Assembly: GCA_012934845.2 (NCBI GenBank)
Contig: WNNJ02003258.1
Span: forward strand, 248,001 to 312,000
Direction of reading: 5' to 3'
Source of the DNA: Pomphorhynchus laevis
Lineage: Eukaryota; Acanthocephala; Palaeacanthocephala; Echinorhynchida; Pomphorhynchidae
DNA length: 64,000 nt
A program made the translations under genes and the position numbers. Positions 37,401 through 52,400 of this stretch are shown here, piece by piece. Each line of letters begins with the position of its first letter. Position 1 is the stretch's first letter. The notes below the pieces were generated by a model that was not told the DNA's origin, ran no database searches, and saw only the letters and a list, made by a program, of their open reading frames with translations.

Positions 37401-40400
37401 GGAGCGAACTTTTCTCAAGAAAGTTCATGACTGCATAAATCGTGGTGGCAAAGTAAGTAACATTATTTATTTTGACACATACTCATTAATTTCTACAGGT
37501 ACTTATACCGTGTTTTGCACTTGGTAGAGCTCAAGAATTGTGCATCCTTTTGGATAGCTACTGGGAACGTATGAATTTGACATGCCCTATTTATTTTTCA
37601 ACTGGTCTTACAGAAAAGGTAGTTAACAACATTTGATACTTTCGGAGCGTATAGAATTTAAATATTTTCGAGTTGGCATTTAGAATTTTAACAAATCGTG
37701 TAATTTAAAAAAATAATCGTGAAGGTTAAATTATTTTATTGTTGGTTCATAATTAATTTTTCTGAAATTAATTCAAGCAATAAACACTTTTACTGACTAA
37801 ATGTTTTTTTGCTTGACAGTTCCTATTTCTTAAAATTTTAAATTTATTCATTTTAATTAGCTTAATTGTTATATTCTAAGAATACAATAAATAATGAACT
37901 TTATTAAGTGATGTCGGAAACGTTGTGCAACAATAACAGGTTTTGTATCGCTATTGGATATGATTTTGCAAATAAAATAAGACAAGTGAACCATAAGTAC
38001 AAATTAGCAACTACGAGAGTATAAATGGTCTAATTACTTACTATAGATATGTTGATGACGCTTTATTTATCCTAAAATCAGACTATATTAATCTTAAGAC
38101 TGTATTAATCTCCGTTTAAATACAGCTAACCCAGCTTTCATGTGTCTCTTACCCAAAATTCACATAGAGAAGATATGTGCCCGATCTGTTATTGTATGCA
38201 ATGGTGGTTCAACAACAACAAGGGTGGTTCAACAACAAGCTTGCTTAGCGATTCAATTGTATGCTAAAAACGTTGTGCAACAATAATAGGTTATGTATCG
38301 CTATTGGATTTGATTTTGCAAATAAAATAAGACAAGTGAACGATAAGTACAAATTAGCAACTGCAGATATATCGTCCCTTTTCACTGATGTTTCTCTTGA
38401 TGAGACTTAATATCTTGCTAGCACACTATTGTTAAATAGTCACAATTCGTGGAATATGACTTAATCCGAATGACATTCCTCGTTTTCATTTTGTACAAAG
38501 AATAGGCATTTCCAATTCAACAGAAAATTTATCTTCAAACTGGTGGCGTTTCTATGGGAACCCTTCTTGGTCCGATATTGACTTTGCTTGGATTTTTTGA
38601 TAGAGCATTGTTAATTGTTGTTTTATGTTATTTTGCTCTTATATTCAATGTTCGTCCCGTTTGTTCTACATAATGTAGGGAGCAAGTTCCACATTTAAAT
38701 GTATAGATGTCTCCTAGCTTAATATGATTGGGCTTAATCTTAAATAAATTTGATAATTTTGGTTGTTATCGAGTAAACGAGCCAGTGCTTTTTCTTCCTA
38801 CGAATTTTTAATAAATTACTGTTTGAGTATCGCATTAGTTGTTTCATTCATATACGTAATCTTTACATATATATTCTCATTACTACTCTTTGTTTTAACA
38901 TTGGAAGAAATTCGTTTGGAATGTTGAAAAGATCTCGACATAAGACTAAGTGGGCCAATAATATTACATGTCTCAACATGTGATAAAATACAATAATATT
39001 CTGGATGTACCCTCTATAATAACTTTAAAAGTTGAGACTGATACATGTAAAAGGAAAATAATTGAAGCGATTTACATTAGCCTCAATGTGGATGTGATCA
39101 TTTCATTAAATAAATTAGACGTGACTCTGAAATTAAATCCTTAAATGATAGCTGAACAATTTTTACTACCACCCAATAGTTAAATGGACATTGGTTACTA
39201 TGACTATTTTTTTGTACTACTTTTAATTGCTTTTATATTTTCAAATTGAATAAACCTCGATAATAGTGTGCCCACGTTCCACCGAAATATTGAATCTAAA
39301 TTGTTAAATAAATAATAACGTCTCTCGACCTCTTTACAATCTAATCACAATTGGAGATATTATTTACAATTTATGATTGTAAAGTTTATTTAATACTGTA
39401 AAGATTTGAAAAATACCGGATTTTTAATTAAAAAAAACAATAATTAAATTTCTGATTTCACAAGGCTTTTTAGTCATAAACTTCATAAGTCGTAAATATA
39501 CGTGAAAACATTTCATTTTATTGCATTTCATATTGCTATTCAAGTTTACGATTTTTACTGTTTAGGCTTCTAATTATTATCAAATGTTTATAACGTGGAC
39601 TAGCGAAAAGATTAAACGAACTTTTGTCCAACATAATATGTTTGAATACAAGCACATCGAAGTTGGTTCTTTATTTTTGTGTTTTAATTTTTACGAATTC
39701 CTTAAGGACTAATTAGATCAATTAACTGAGTCAACGTGTTTTAAGCTATTTAGATAGTTTTATATTTTTAAAATATAAAATTGGATAAAAAATTTGATAA
39801 ATAAAATTTATCAAATTAGATTTTGAGCAAATTTGATTAAAATTTCTTAATTCAACTTCAATAAAGTCTTTCATAATGATGTGATCCTTAAATATCATAA
39901 TAAATTATATTTTTTCGTATTATTAGATCAAAAAGATTAATTATTTTTTCACCAGTTGCTTAGTTGCACTTGAGCTACTCGGTTAAGACTTTTAATGGTA
40001 CATAACTTATTTATCTATATAGGAGATTATTAGGTAGACAAAGACAAGTTGTTGAACAACACTAGTGGTCTACTTAGTTCAAAGTTTCTAATTTGATATT
40101 TTCACACTTAGCTTAAATCCTAATTTATATTACAAAAATTTTAAATTTATATTTCTAAAATAACATCACTTATATTACAAAATTTATGTTATTTCGTAAT
40201 ATAAATTTGTAATTAATAATGCTAAATTATTTTGATGTTTGTGAAATTTAATTCTTATTATTTTGTATTTCATGAGCTTGCCCGTAAGCTACATGATTAG
40301 GAGGAAAATTATTTAGAATATATTTTATCTCAAAATACATTGACTTTTATAAAACAAAAAAAAACTTTTTTTTTCATCTAAGTCACGATTTGATCTGTGA

Positions 40401-43400
40401 TTATCCATCACTGTTTGATCTAGTCCCTCTATGATTTTCTATTGCTTTATTAAATACAGAATGTTTTTTGCCATTGATTTCATATCCATGAACATTCATT
40501 TATTATCTAATGCTTTGATGATAATGTATTTATTAAAGAATTATTGGAGCTGGATCAAAATAGGGAAACTTTTATTTGATATGTTGCTACCTACTTTTAG
40601 CATCTTTAGAAAATTACGAAATTTTCTGAAGATGCTAATAGAAGTTAGCGAAATATCAAATAAAATGCTCAATTTTTTGATCCAGCTCCAATAATTCTTT
40701 ATAAATAATGGATCATTATCAACTATTTGCAATTAATATTTTATTCAATGTTATGACTAGTCATTTATTATGAGTTCCGTCAAATTATCTAGTTGTTGGT
40801 TTAAATGCGCTCACAATGTGAATTGCATATCTAACGTGCAATTTCAGCATATTTGCAGCCAATGATAATTCACAAATATTTATAATTACTCTTAAAAATG
40901 TCATGATTTGTACTCCTAGATTATTTTATACTCTTTAGAGTTCTATTGCTTTAAATATTATAATTTGTGCTCTTAGATTTTTGATCGTAATTATATTGAT
41001 AATGAAGGTCCAATGGTTGTATTTGCTACACCTGGGATGTTACATGCTGGCCTTTCTTTACAAATATTTAAGAAATGGGCTGGTGATGATAAAAATATGG
41101 TAACTCAATTTTATTTTATATTTCTTTTCTTGCTACTTATACATATTGCTATCATTAAATTATGTTTTTTTATATAATAAATTATTATTTATAAAATATT
41201 ATTTTGTAAATTATTATATTATTTATATTCATTATCATTTATTATTCTCATTTCTTTAAAAAATATCAAAAGTTATCAAGAAGCACTCAAAATAATAGAA
41301 GATTAATTTAAGTTATATAATATTATAAAATTCAATATTGTAAAATACTATAAAATTATAATATTATTAATAAAAATATTAATAATTATAGCGATAGTTG
41401 TTGGACTATGTATCATCTATTACACGGCTACGTAGAAAAATAAGTATCCTATTGGCAAGGATGTGTTCAGACCGTCTGAGAGATCATCGAACAAGTAGCC
41501 GAGATATTAAACAGAACACGTGTTAAAGAATTTAAAATGGATTGTTATTTTGAAAAAATTATTCAAAGTTCTAATGAAGGTCAATTTGGGGGAACCTATG
41601 CCAATGTAATATATGATATAAAAATTAAAAACATTAATGATAATATTATTGTTATAATATTATTTAAAATTCAAATTATATGTAATGTCTGTAATTATAT
41701 GTAATTGATCTAGCCAGGTCGATATCTCAATGTTTCCTAGCACTGTGGTCCAAACTCAATGCACTGGTACATTCGGTCCTAGACATTGAAATGCAAATCG
41801 CACAATGAGTTTTATTATTATAAATTAAAATATTAACATATTAATATTTGGCCCATTTTCGAGTAACCAATGCTGTATTAAATAATAATATTTTGAAAAA
41901 ATAAAAAAATATTATTTAAAATTCAGATTATATGTAATCCCAATTTCATTCAAATTTTAATTTTATTCTAAATATATAATTATATAACTATATATAATTA
42001 TATTATATAACAATGATAATTTCAATAATTTGTTATTGATATCATTTGTCAATAATATCATGATAATCATGGTAATTTGTCAATAGTAAATAGATAAGCT
42101 AAATACGTATTTTATATTAATAATATAGATTCAACCATCAAGTAAATATAAATATGTGGAAAGAATTGAAGTGTTGGTTCAACTGCATGACAGGATCCAT
42201 AGTACGAATACGATTAGATATTTTAGGGTTAATTATTTACTATACAGATAAAGAAAAAAGTGCAAGTATTCAAAATCGTCCAAAATTGATGTAACAGACT
42301 AATGCTCACTTATATCAGGACTATGATAACCTTTGTAATAATAATGAATTTCTTAAATAAATTACTTAACAACCGCTAAATAACTAAAAATGGATAGTAG
42401 AAACACAACAGTTCAAGAGACGATAAACCAAATCAAGACATTCAATCTTCAAAATATTGTCACGGCCTCAGGTCTAGCAGGATCTGGATCTTCCAGCCTA
42501 TCCAAACCTCCGCTCTCCAACTGACCCATTCGGGGTCTTTCACCCCCTTGAAGAGTCTAATCGAGGCGGACTATGCTCGGTAATCGCGAGATGAGGAGCT
42601 TGAGATACCTTCGTCTTTGCTCTGGGGATGTCCTCTCGAAAAGAAGACTAATTCGTAGATAGCACAAGTACCCCGGAGGCGCACCTGAGTTTTCCCACTT
42701 TTGATTGTTATTATTAAAAGTAAACTTCAATGATCCAGATTCATGCACATAATTTGTAAACTATGTTAGTTGGCTATCTGATCCTTTCTCTTTATTTGAT
42801 AGAAAAAGTCGGTTCATTTTACCCAATTCTGACCAAATTTCTTGTCATTATAATTAAATTCTTTCATCAGTATATCAATAAAGCTTTTTGCATATGAAGA
42901 CAAAGTTATTACTAGCTTTATCAATAGTTGTTATTATATAGTTATCTTTTAATTTGGCAAGTTCTTGATTCATATCTTTATTAATTTTATCTTTAAAATG
43001 ACTTAACAGTGACTTGTAATAGTTGTTTCAAAACTCATCTCACTACGTTCATATGTTGGATTTACATTTAAATCATTAGAATTAACCTCTTTCACTAGTA
43101 TATCATAATAAAGCTTTTTGCATATGAAGACAAAGTTATTACTAGCTTTATCAATAGTTGTTATTATATAGTTATGCTTTAATTTAGTCAGTTCTGTATA
43201 CATATCTTCATTCATTTGATCTTTCATTTTATAATTGTTTGTTATTTTCATTTTATTTTAAATTTTATCTAATATATTATTTTGGCAAATTTTCATCTAA
43301 GATGTATTTAAGCTTTTGCTATTAATCAGCTTACTAAAGTAAGAATTTAAGTTATTAAATAACAAATTCAACAACGGGTGAAGTTGTAAATTCGAGAGAA

Positions 43401-46400
43401 ATTAAATTAACTTTTTTAATTTATTACACGACCACTAAAGTATAAAATAATCAAAAAGAATTGACTACTTTTCAGAAGAGTATAAACCTGCATCCTTTTT
43501 CTAACTTATATATGTATATCTTTTTCGAATATAAGGTTAATTAATTTTACTAACGCTTCTTTAATATCTACTAAATCTAGATTTGTATAAAGCGTACTAA
43601 AATCATATGTATTTATATTTTGAAAATTTATTCCTTTTGTCTGTTCTAAAAATTCTTTTGTAGAATTAATACTGAAATAGTGTTTTATACAAGTATTAAT
43701 TTCGATTACCTTGCAATATTTTTTAAAATGTGCTTTAATTACTTTAAGTATTTTATTCATATAGACAGAAAGTGGTTTTAATGTACATTTAAACGCACTA
43801 CATATGAACCTTAGGTTTTATTGGATTTTTATGTAATTTTGGATTCCAATATAATATAGGTATAGTTTTATTATCTATAAAACTATTTTACATATATTTC
43901 ATATATTTATATTGTTTAGATTTAGTTTTTACACAGTTATGAACAAATTCATATTCTATAAAGCTTAAAACAAGTCAATTATAATTGGGCTACTATTACC
44001 ACCCATTGGAACACTTTTTACTTGTCTAAATATAGATGTCCCTACTTTTAAATAATTTTGATTTATCAAAATATTTAGGGATTCTATTAATTCAATTTTA
44101 TCCATATATTTATATTTATTTGATGGTTTAATTTTTGTTAGATAGGCGTTATAATTATTATAACATATATATGTATATCTTTTTCCGAATATAAGATTAA
44201 TTAATTTTACTAACGCTTCTTTAATATCTACTAAATCTAGATTTGTATAAAGCGTACTAAAATCATATGTATTTATATTTTGAAAATTTTTTCCTTTTGT
44301 CTGTTCTAAAAATTCTTTTGTAGAATTAATACTGAAATAGTGTTTTATACCATTATTAATTTCGATTACCTTGCAATATTTTTTAAAGTGTGCTTTGAAA
44401 AATATTGACAGAAAAATATAGACAGAAAGTGGTTTTAATGTACATTTAAACGCACTACATATGAACCTAGGTTTTATTGGATTTTTATGTAATTTTGGAT
44501 TCCAATATAATATAGGTATAGTTTTATTATCTTATTCAACCTTTATACCCTTTATATCTATAATAGAACAGTGACTTGTAATAATTGTTTCTAAACTCAA
44601 CTCACTACGTTCATATGTTGGATTTACATTTAAATCATTAGAATTAACCTCTTTCATTAGTATATCATAATAAAGCTTTTTGCGTATAAAGACAAAGTTA
44701 TTACTAGCCTTATCAATAGTTATTATTATATAGTCATCCTTTAATTTGGTAAGTTCTGTATACATTTCTTTATTAATTTGGTCTTTCCTTTTATAATTGT
44801 TTGTTATTTTCATTTTATTTTTAAATTTATCAAATCTATGTTTTCCAAATGTTTATCCTTGATGTATTTAAAGATATAAATACAAAGTTATTAGTTTAAA
44901 TAGGTAATAACCATGCTTACATGTTAGCGAATTCTCGGAGATGCTTTTTAAATATATCCCTAGGCAGCCGAAACGACTGATGGTAGTTCTACCTGATATT
45001 AAACCGTATCAACGATCTTTTGAATTGGTATGTTTCAACGGGTACGCTTGATGTAATTGATCTGATATATTACGGAATGCTGAAGCAAATTATGGCACTT
45101 TCTACATGCCTCCGAAGGTACACAAATTAACGAGACCTTATATGGGTAGACCTATAATTAGCTGCATTGGAACCCCTACTGAAAGATTGTCGCGATACAT
45201 ACACACAATTCTTGCGCCTTTACTAACCTATGTTCCGGCACACATAAGTATCACTTTAGAATTTCTATGACGCTTTGAAGAAAATCATTCTAGCTGGCCA
45301 TCAAATGCGATTTTGGTGACGGCAGATGTACAATCATTGTATACCAATATCCCAACGAATCAAGGGTTAAAAGCAATAGAAGAATTTCTGAAGCGCAGAA
45401 AAATGACTACATGGAAGCAAAAGTTTATAATTAACTGTGTACTGATAATATCGCAAGAAAATATATATTTGAATTCTTAAGCTAAAAATACGTACAGAAA
45501 TCTGGGACAGCCATTGAGAACACCAATATCTTCAACGTATGCGATATTATTAATGGGATGGCTTGAAAAATTGTAGACAAATTGTCGGAAACCTTTTGCT
45601 GTCTTACAGTCGATATATAGATGATATATTTTTCGTCCTGCCTAGTGACCCTAAATCTTTGCGAGATTTTAAAGCAAAAATGAACGAAATCAGCCTAGTT
45701 AAACTAGTATTTGAATGTAGAAAAATGGTCAATTTCCTGGATATATTGGTATATGAAGAATAGGGTATTTACAAGACAACACATTACATAAAACCAGTGC
45801 CGTAACCGAGATATATCTACCGAAATAGTTGCCATCTGCCTACTATCAAACGCACAATGATTTATAATGAAGCTTTAAGGTACGACAGGATTGTTATTAT
45901 CAAAAGTAAACTTCAATAATCCAGATTCATGCACATGATTTGTAAACTATGTTAGTTAACTATCTGACCCTTTCCAGACTACAAACACAATATCTACGTA
46001 TCTGTACCAAGCAAAAGTTCCGGTATTACACTGTTCTATAAGTTGTGTTTCATGTCATGCGATATAATAAGTATTGCATATACTGGAGCAACATGTGTTA
46101 TTATAGCCGTTCTTCTTTACTGTATATACATTATGTTATATACATTATGTTATATACATTATGTTATATACATTATGGAAAGGCCAAATATAACAAATAT
46201 GAAATAAAAATTAATTCTAATCACAGAATATTAAACTTGTTAAAAAGGAATTTATTAAAGTCAAAAATATCGAGTATTTCGTTAAGTGATCATACGGATG
46301 GAAGGGGATGTTTTAAATGCAACAGAGATAGCATTGTGTTGTAAACAGATTACAGAAGCGAAATACATCACATCAACTCACACAAATCTGAAATATAATA

Positions 46401-49400
46401 TAAATGCACATATATCATGTTACTGCAAAGGTGTTGTATATCTTGTTACGTGTGCACATTAAAAAAGTCGATATGTAGGGGAGACTGGATTAAGCTTAAA
46501 TATACGTTTAAATAATAGACGAAGAGACATTAAACATGAATTAACCGCGTGGAATTTGGTTGTCAATCATTGTGTTAATTTTCATGAAAAAGTTTATTGA
46601 CGTGGTAGTAGAAGACAATTGTGATGATAAAATACAAAGAAAACTAAGAGAGCAACGTTGGATAGGTCAACTAATGACTGATACAGGTAACGGTATAAAT
46701 GTGGAGCATCACTTCGTATGACGCGATAAGAGACCACCCTAGTGATCTCTTGTCTACTTCGTACCAAATGCAACTCTTTCCTGCAGCATAAACTCAACAC
46801 TCCATTAAACTATAAGTCTCTATGACATACTTTTAACTCAATCCGTTCTCGCTCCTTTTCGTCTTGCAACATCACTCCCCATGATTATTCGTCATTTATT
46901 TAGACCAAAGTATCCACGTTGCTCTCTCACAACTCCATCTCCATTCCATTTCAATGCTAATCGCCTCGCCTCATCTTTCCGGAACTCTTTCATCTTCTCC
47001 CTGTCTCACATTCCGAAGTCTCATCTGTTCTCATGTCCTTGCCCAACAAAACATCACCTGCCGATCCCCTGCCTACCCACATACTTAAATCCATATGATC
47101 ATCGATATCCCCTTTTCTCACAACCTTGTTTAGCTCGTCCATCCGCACTCGTATCTTCCCTTTACACTAAAAATTCGTCATCATTTGTCCCCTCCTTAAG
47201 AAACAATCGCTCGACCCCAAACTTCCTTCTAGCCATCGCCCAATTTCACTCTTCCCTACTCTTTCCAAGCTCTTAAAACGCCGTATCTTAATACAGATCA
47301 ACGTTTAGCTCTCTTCATCCAATCTGTACCCTCCTTTCCAATCCCTTTCCGCTCTAATCACTCCACAGAAATCACCGGCATGAAAGTTTACAACTCCTAC
47401 TCATTTCTCGTGGCAAGGCTCTATATAATGTTCTCATATCCCTCGACCTCTCCTCCGCCTTCGACATCGTCGACCACTCCATCCTCCTTTCTTGCCTTTG
47501 TTATGATAACGACTTTTTTCACTCCTTCGTAGCATGGCTTACATCATATATATCCGACCGTTCTTTTCCCGTATGTTCAAATCCATCACTCTCTCATCCC
47601 ATCCCTTTTTTCTGCGTGGTCCCACAAGGTTCAGTCGTAGGTCCCATGCTTTTCTCTCTTCTACTTGGCGATCTATATCCGTTTATCAAACCTTACTTAT
47701 TTAACGTCATGCAATATGCCGATGACATCTTCATATATGATCATGCACACGCCCATCGCATACAGATATCGTAATTTCTGCCTCCAACTGTCTTTTTATT
47801 TAAAAACGTCTCTCCCATCTTCGTCTCGTTCTAAAACCAGACAATTCCAAAATAATGTGGATCCTCTCCCGTCAACCTAACATATCTCTTCCTGTATCTT
47901 TTCACACTAATCAATCATCTCCATTGTCCACAATCTCACTTTCTTAGAATTCCATTTCGATGATCACATTTCCCTTTAACCCTTTGTCCGTGACAATGTC
48001 TGCTCGTCTAACTTAATTCCCCATGACATCCGCCGTATCCGCCCCCTTTGTCGACTTCCGTTCCTTTATGACTCTTTTTCATTTTCTTTTCTCTGAAATT
48101 GATTACTGCCTTAGCCTATTCGCCAATTCTTCAAAATCCATCATCCTACCCCTACAACCCATCATCAAATCCGCCGTTCGAGTGCTTCTACGTCGCCGTA
48201 GCTTTGACCACATATCCACATATCTTGCACAACTCTGCTGGCCCATCATTCACATCCGCATACAACTCTGTATTCTTGTAACTTTTCGTCTCATCGCTGT
48301 CTCATCGTTCATCAACCTCCCTTTCTTAGACGAAACTTGTCCCACCTCTCTATCAATACAGTCCCGTAATTCGTTCTAACTCCACGTTACCAATTACTCT
48401 AACAACTACGGTCTCTGATCTTTCCTCGTCGCCGCCCCACTTGCCTGAATCAGCTCCCTCTCGACGCCCGCCGCGCTCCCTACTTTGTTACATTCAAATA
48501 CCGCTTCCGTACCCACCTCCTCGACACATGATTTAGATTTTTATTTTAGGTCGTCATATAAGCCTGCGCCGGCACGCATTTGCCACGTAAAAATATTTTT
48601 TTTAAAGTAATTAATTTTTTAAAGTGGGTATTGTAGAATAATCACTTACAAGTCCACTTAAAGTTACAGTAGATAAGAAAAGTTTTACAATCCGACAGAG
48701 ACTAAAATTGAAAAATGTTAGTACGTATGCTCAGTTATCCTATGTGGGATGACAAATTTCAACAACGGTAGACGCGTTTCTCTCTAACGTAGCTCATTAG
48801 TACTGTGACTTTAATAATAATCCATAGACACCTTAGCACACGCTTAAACAGTGTTTAAAGCTCGAAAAACAGAACTACCTTTAATCTGAATCATCATAGG
48901 GAACTAAGCATACACTCTGTGCATGGCATTGCGTATTATAGTTAAACCATGCATCGGGCACTAAATTCTTTTTAATAGAAATGATGTTTTACAGCGACAC
49001 TTTCAAGTGTACAAATATATAAAATATAATTTGTTCTTACACCTACCCTTGGACACCCAGTGGTGTAGTCGTAAATAAATCATGATGTTTTCTTCACAAG
49101 GAGGCATAAACACCAGGCAGCATTCTATATATCCACATGATACCAAGAAATTTAACTGAATTATTCTCGCAATATTCAAAGTTCCTTCGTATGCCCAGTC
49201 ATCCTATGTGTGACATTGGATGACTGGGCATACGAAGCGACTTTGAATATTGCGAGAATAATTCAGTTAAATTTCTTGGTATCATGTGGATATATAGAAT
49301 GCTGCCTGGTGTTTATGCCTCCTTGTGAAGAAAACATCATGATTTATTTACACCATGATTTATTAGTCGTATAAGAAAAAGAACTTTATACTGAAATCGG

Positions 49401-52400
49401 CAGCAGTAATTTTAAAAAACAATGCTTGTGAGTTTAACGGACAGTTTTATCTTCAAATGCAAGAAACGGTCATGGGTACTCCGTTTGCGCCGACATTAGC
49501 CATAATATACATGTCAGAGATAGAGAAAGAATGGTTATCATATGGAAACATAAAACCGATGTCATATTGTAGATATATCGATGATATACTTTTCGTATGG
49601 CCCGACACAAATGACAATTTAGAGTCATTCAAGCGTTACATGAACAATAGTTCACCTTTGGATGTCACTTTTGATGAAGGCTATTCTGTGAATTTTTTAG
49701 ATGTGACAATCTACAAAGACGAAAATGTATTCAAAATGACTTATTACAAGAAACCCGAGTCGCCACCTCTTCATCTTCATTTCACCAGTTCACATCCACA
49801 TTCGATTAAAAGGAATATCATATACAATCACGCATTAAGAATCAAAAGAGTATGTAGTGATGATAAAGAATTCGAGCGCCATATAGGTGATTTGATTAGT
49901 CAGTTTATATCAAGAGGGTATGGCGGACGAATGATCGATAATCAAGTGAATAAAGTCAGACATATACGACGTGAAGAATTAGTAGAAAGAAAAAGAGATG
50001 AGAACAAAGTAAAGTCAACGTTTATGAGTGTTGACTTTCATTCAGCTGTCGAACACATTCAAAATCTAATTAATAACACAGAATACGGAAAACTACGCAA
50101 GGACATGAGAGTTGCCTTTAAAGCAAACAATAAAATATCAAGAATTTTGGTAAAATCTAAATTTAACACGCATCATTACACAGCTAGGCATAATGGATGT
50201 GCGCCATGTAATGACAAAAGGTGCATGTATTGTACCAAAATAAATAGCACAAACGTCATAGTAAGCTCAAAAACTGGAGCCAAATTTAAAATTAAAGGCA
50301 AACAAAACTGTAAAAGCGCTAACAACATATACATTGCAACATGTAAAAAAGCTAATTGCAATGTCCAATATGTTGGGCAGACGTCACAAACATTAGCACG
50401 CCGCCTTAACTTGAGACGATCACAATACAAAAACAAAAAGGCGATGGACGGTGCAATTTCCCACATGCTCTCTCATGGGAATGACGATGCAATGGAATAT
50501 GTTGTAGTAGAGAGTGACATTAAAGATAATAAAGAAAGAATGTTTCGAGAACAACAATTAGTAGGATATCTATTTTCAGATGAACCATACGGATGTAATG
50601 ATAATTATCTTTTTAGGTGGAAAGACATAATATAGTTGAGCATGTATATATTAAGATTTGTATTTTGTATTGCTTGTATTTTAGATTGACAAAGGCTTAA
50701 TCGCCGAAACGTCTTAAATAAATCATTAATTTTCGCAACTGCTTGTATTATTCGGGTTGATTAATTGAATTGAACTATATATATAAACTTGATAAAAGTT
50801 GTTGATTAAAGTTACCTACGATAAACTGACGAAGACCCGGAAGGGTTGAAACGTTTTTAACAAAAATATTATTCCTGTCTTCTGCTCTTATTCTATTCAC
50901 TTTTTGTTGGTCTTCGATGATCGCAGACGGCAGTCCTGACACTATATATATAATTAAACATAATTTTAAATTCAATATAATTTTCCAAATATGATTTGTA
51001 GCATTTTCTTTAGTAATTAAAAATTTTGCTTAAATTGGATTCCGTAATTTTTGATTGGTTTATCCTAGGTTATATTACCTGGATACTGTGTTTCTGGTAC
51101 AGTTGGTGATCGTATATTACGCGGTGAAAGAAAATTAGAACTTGACCAGAAAATTGTATTTTTAAGTTTTTAAAATTTTTGTTTATAATGCCACCTCACA
51201 ATTTAGATCGATGTTAATATGTCTGTAGAGTACATGTCTTTTTCAGCACACGCTGATGCGAAGGGTATAATGCAATTGATACAACGTTGTCGACCGCGAA
51301 ACGTGCTTCTCGTTCATGGCGAGAATTCTAAAATGGAAATACTTAAGAATGAAATTGTCAAGCATTTTGGTAAATCATCACGTTGATTTTTGATCAACGG
51401 TTTTTTAATAATTGATAAATTATATTAAAATTATATATTAAATATATTTATATTTAATATAAATATATATTTTATATTTAATATATTAATATTTAATATA
51501 TTATATTAAATTTATCGTTATTAAACTTATCGAGACAAGATAATTGTCTCGATATTTATTGATATCGAGACAAGATATTTATTAATGTAAATCGTGACGA
51601 GACAAGATCTTCACGATAATCGTACTGTAACACGATTATCACGCTGAAACAAGATAATCGTACTGTAACACGATAATCGTACCGAAACACGATAATTGTA
51701 CTGTAACACGATAATTGTACTGCAACATCATAATCGTACTGAAACACGATTATCGTAGTGAAACACGATAATCGTACTGATACACGATGATCGTACCGAA
51801 ACACGATAATTGTACTGTAACACGATAATTGTACTGCAACATCATAATCGTACTGAAACACGATTATCGTGGTGAAACACGATAATCGTACTGTAACACG
51901 ATAATCGTACCGAAACACGATAATTGTACTGTAACACGATAATTGTACTGCAACATCATAATCGTACTGAAACACGATTATCGTGGTGAAACACGATAAT
52001 CGTACTGATACACGATGATCTTACTGATCAAATCAGCTAACTGAATCCACGTATTTAATTTAATTATAAACTAAACAAAACATAATTATGCTAAATCAAA
52101 ATTTAATAATTAAATAATAAAATTAATAATTGTTTTTAGATTTCTTATAATTTAAATCAAGTTAAAATAAAAAAAAAATATTTTTTAAAAATAAAAAAAT
52201 GAAATTTAAAATAAAAAATTAAAATAAAATAAAAGAAAAATTAAAAAAAATTAATAAAAGTTAAAATAAAAAATTAACATTTAATTTACAACAGACGTTG
52301 TATCAGAATAAGAATTCGAGGTCATCAGGAGGAACTGCTATGCTATCAGGTTTCGGCCCCTAACTCCTCTACCCAACATAGCAGCGGGGCCAAAATACAT

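Noticed and set aside
46045-46200. Tyrosine-rich start of a 99-codon frame as a membrane peptide
   Set aside because: The region is a 14-bp tandem repeat inside PLE-C; only the later part of the frame is real Penelope-like coding.
51556-51975. 139-codon minus-strand open frame
   Set aside because: It is read across the 19-bp minisatellite; the repeating Y-D-Y-x-V-x-V pattern is a repeat artefact.
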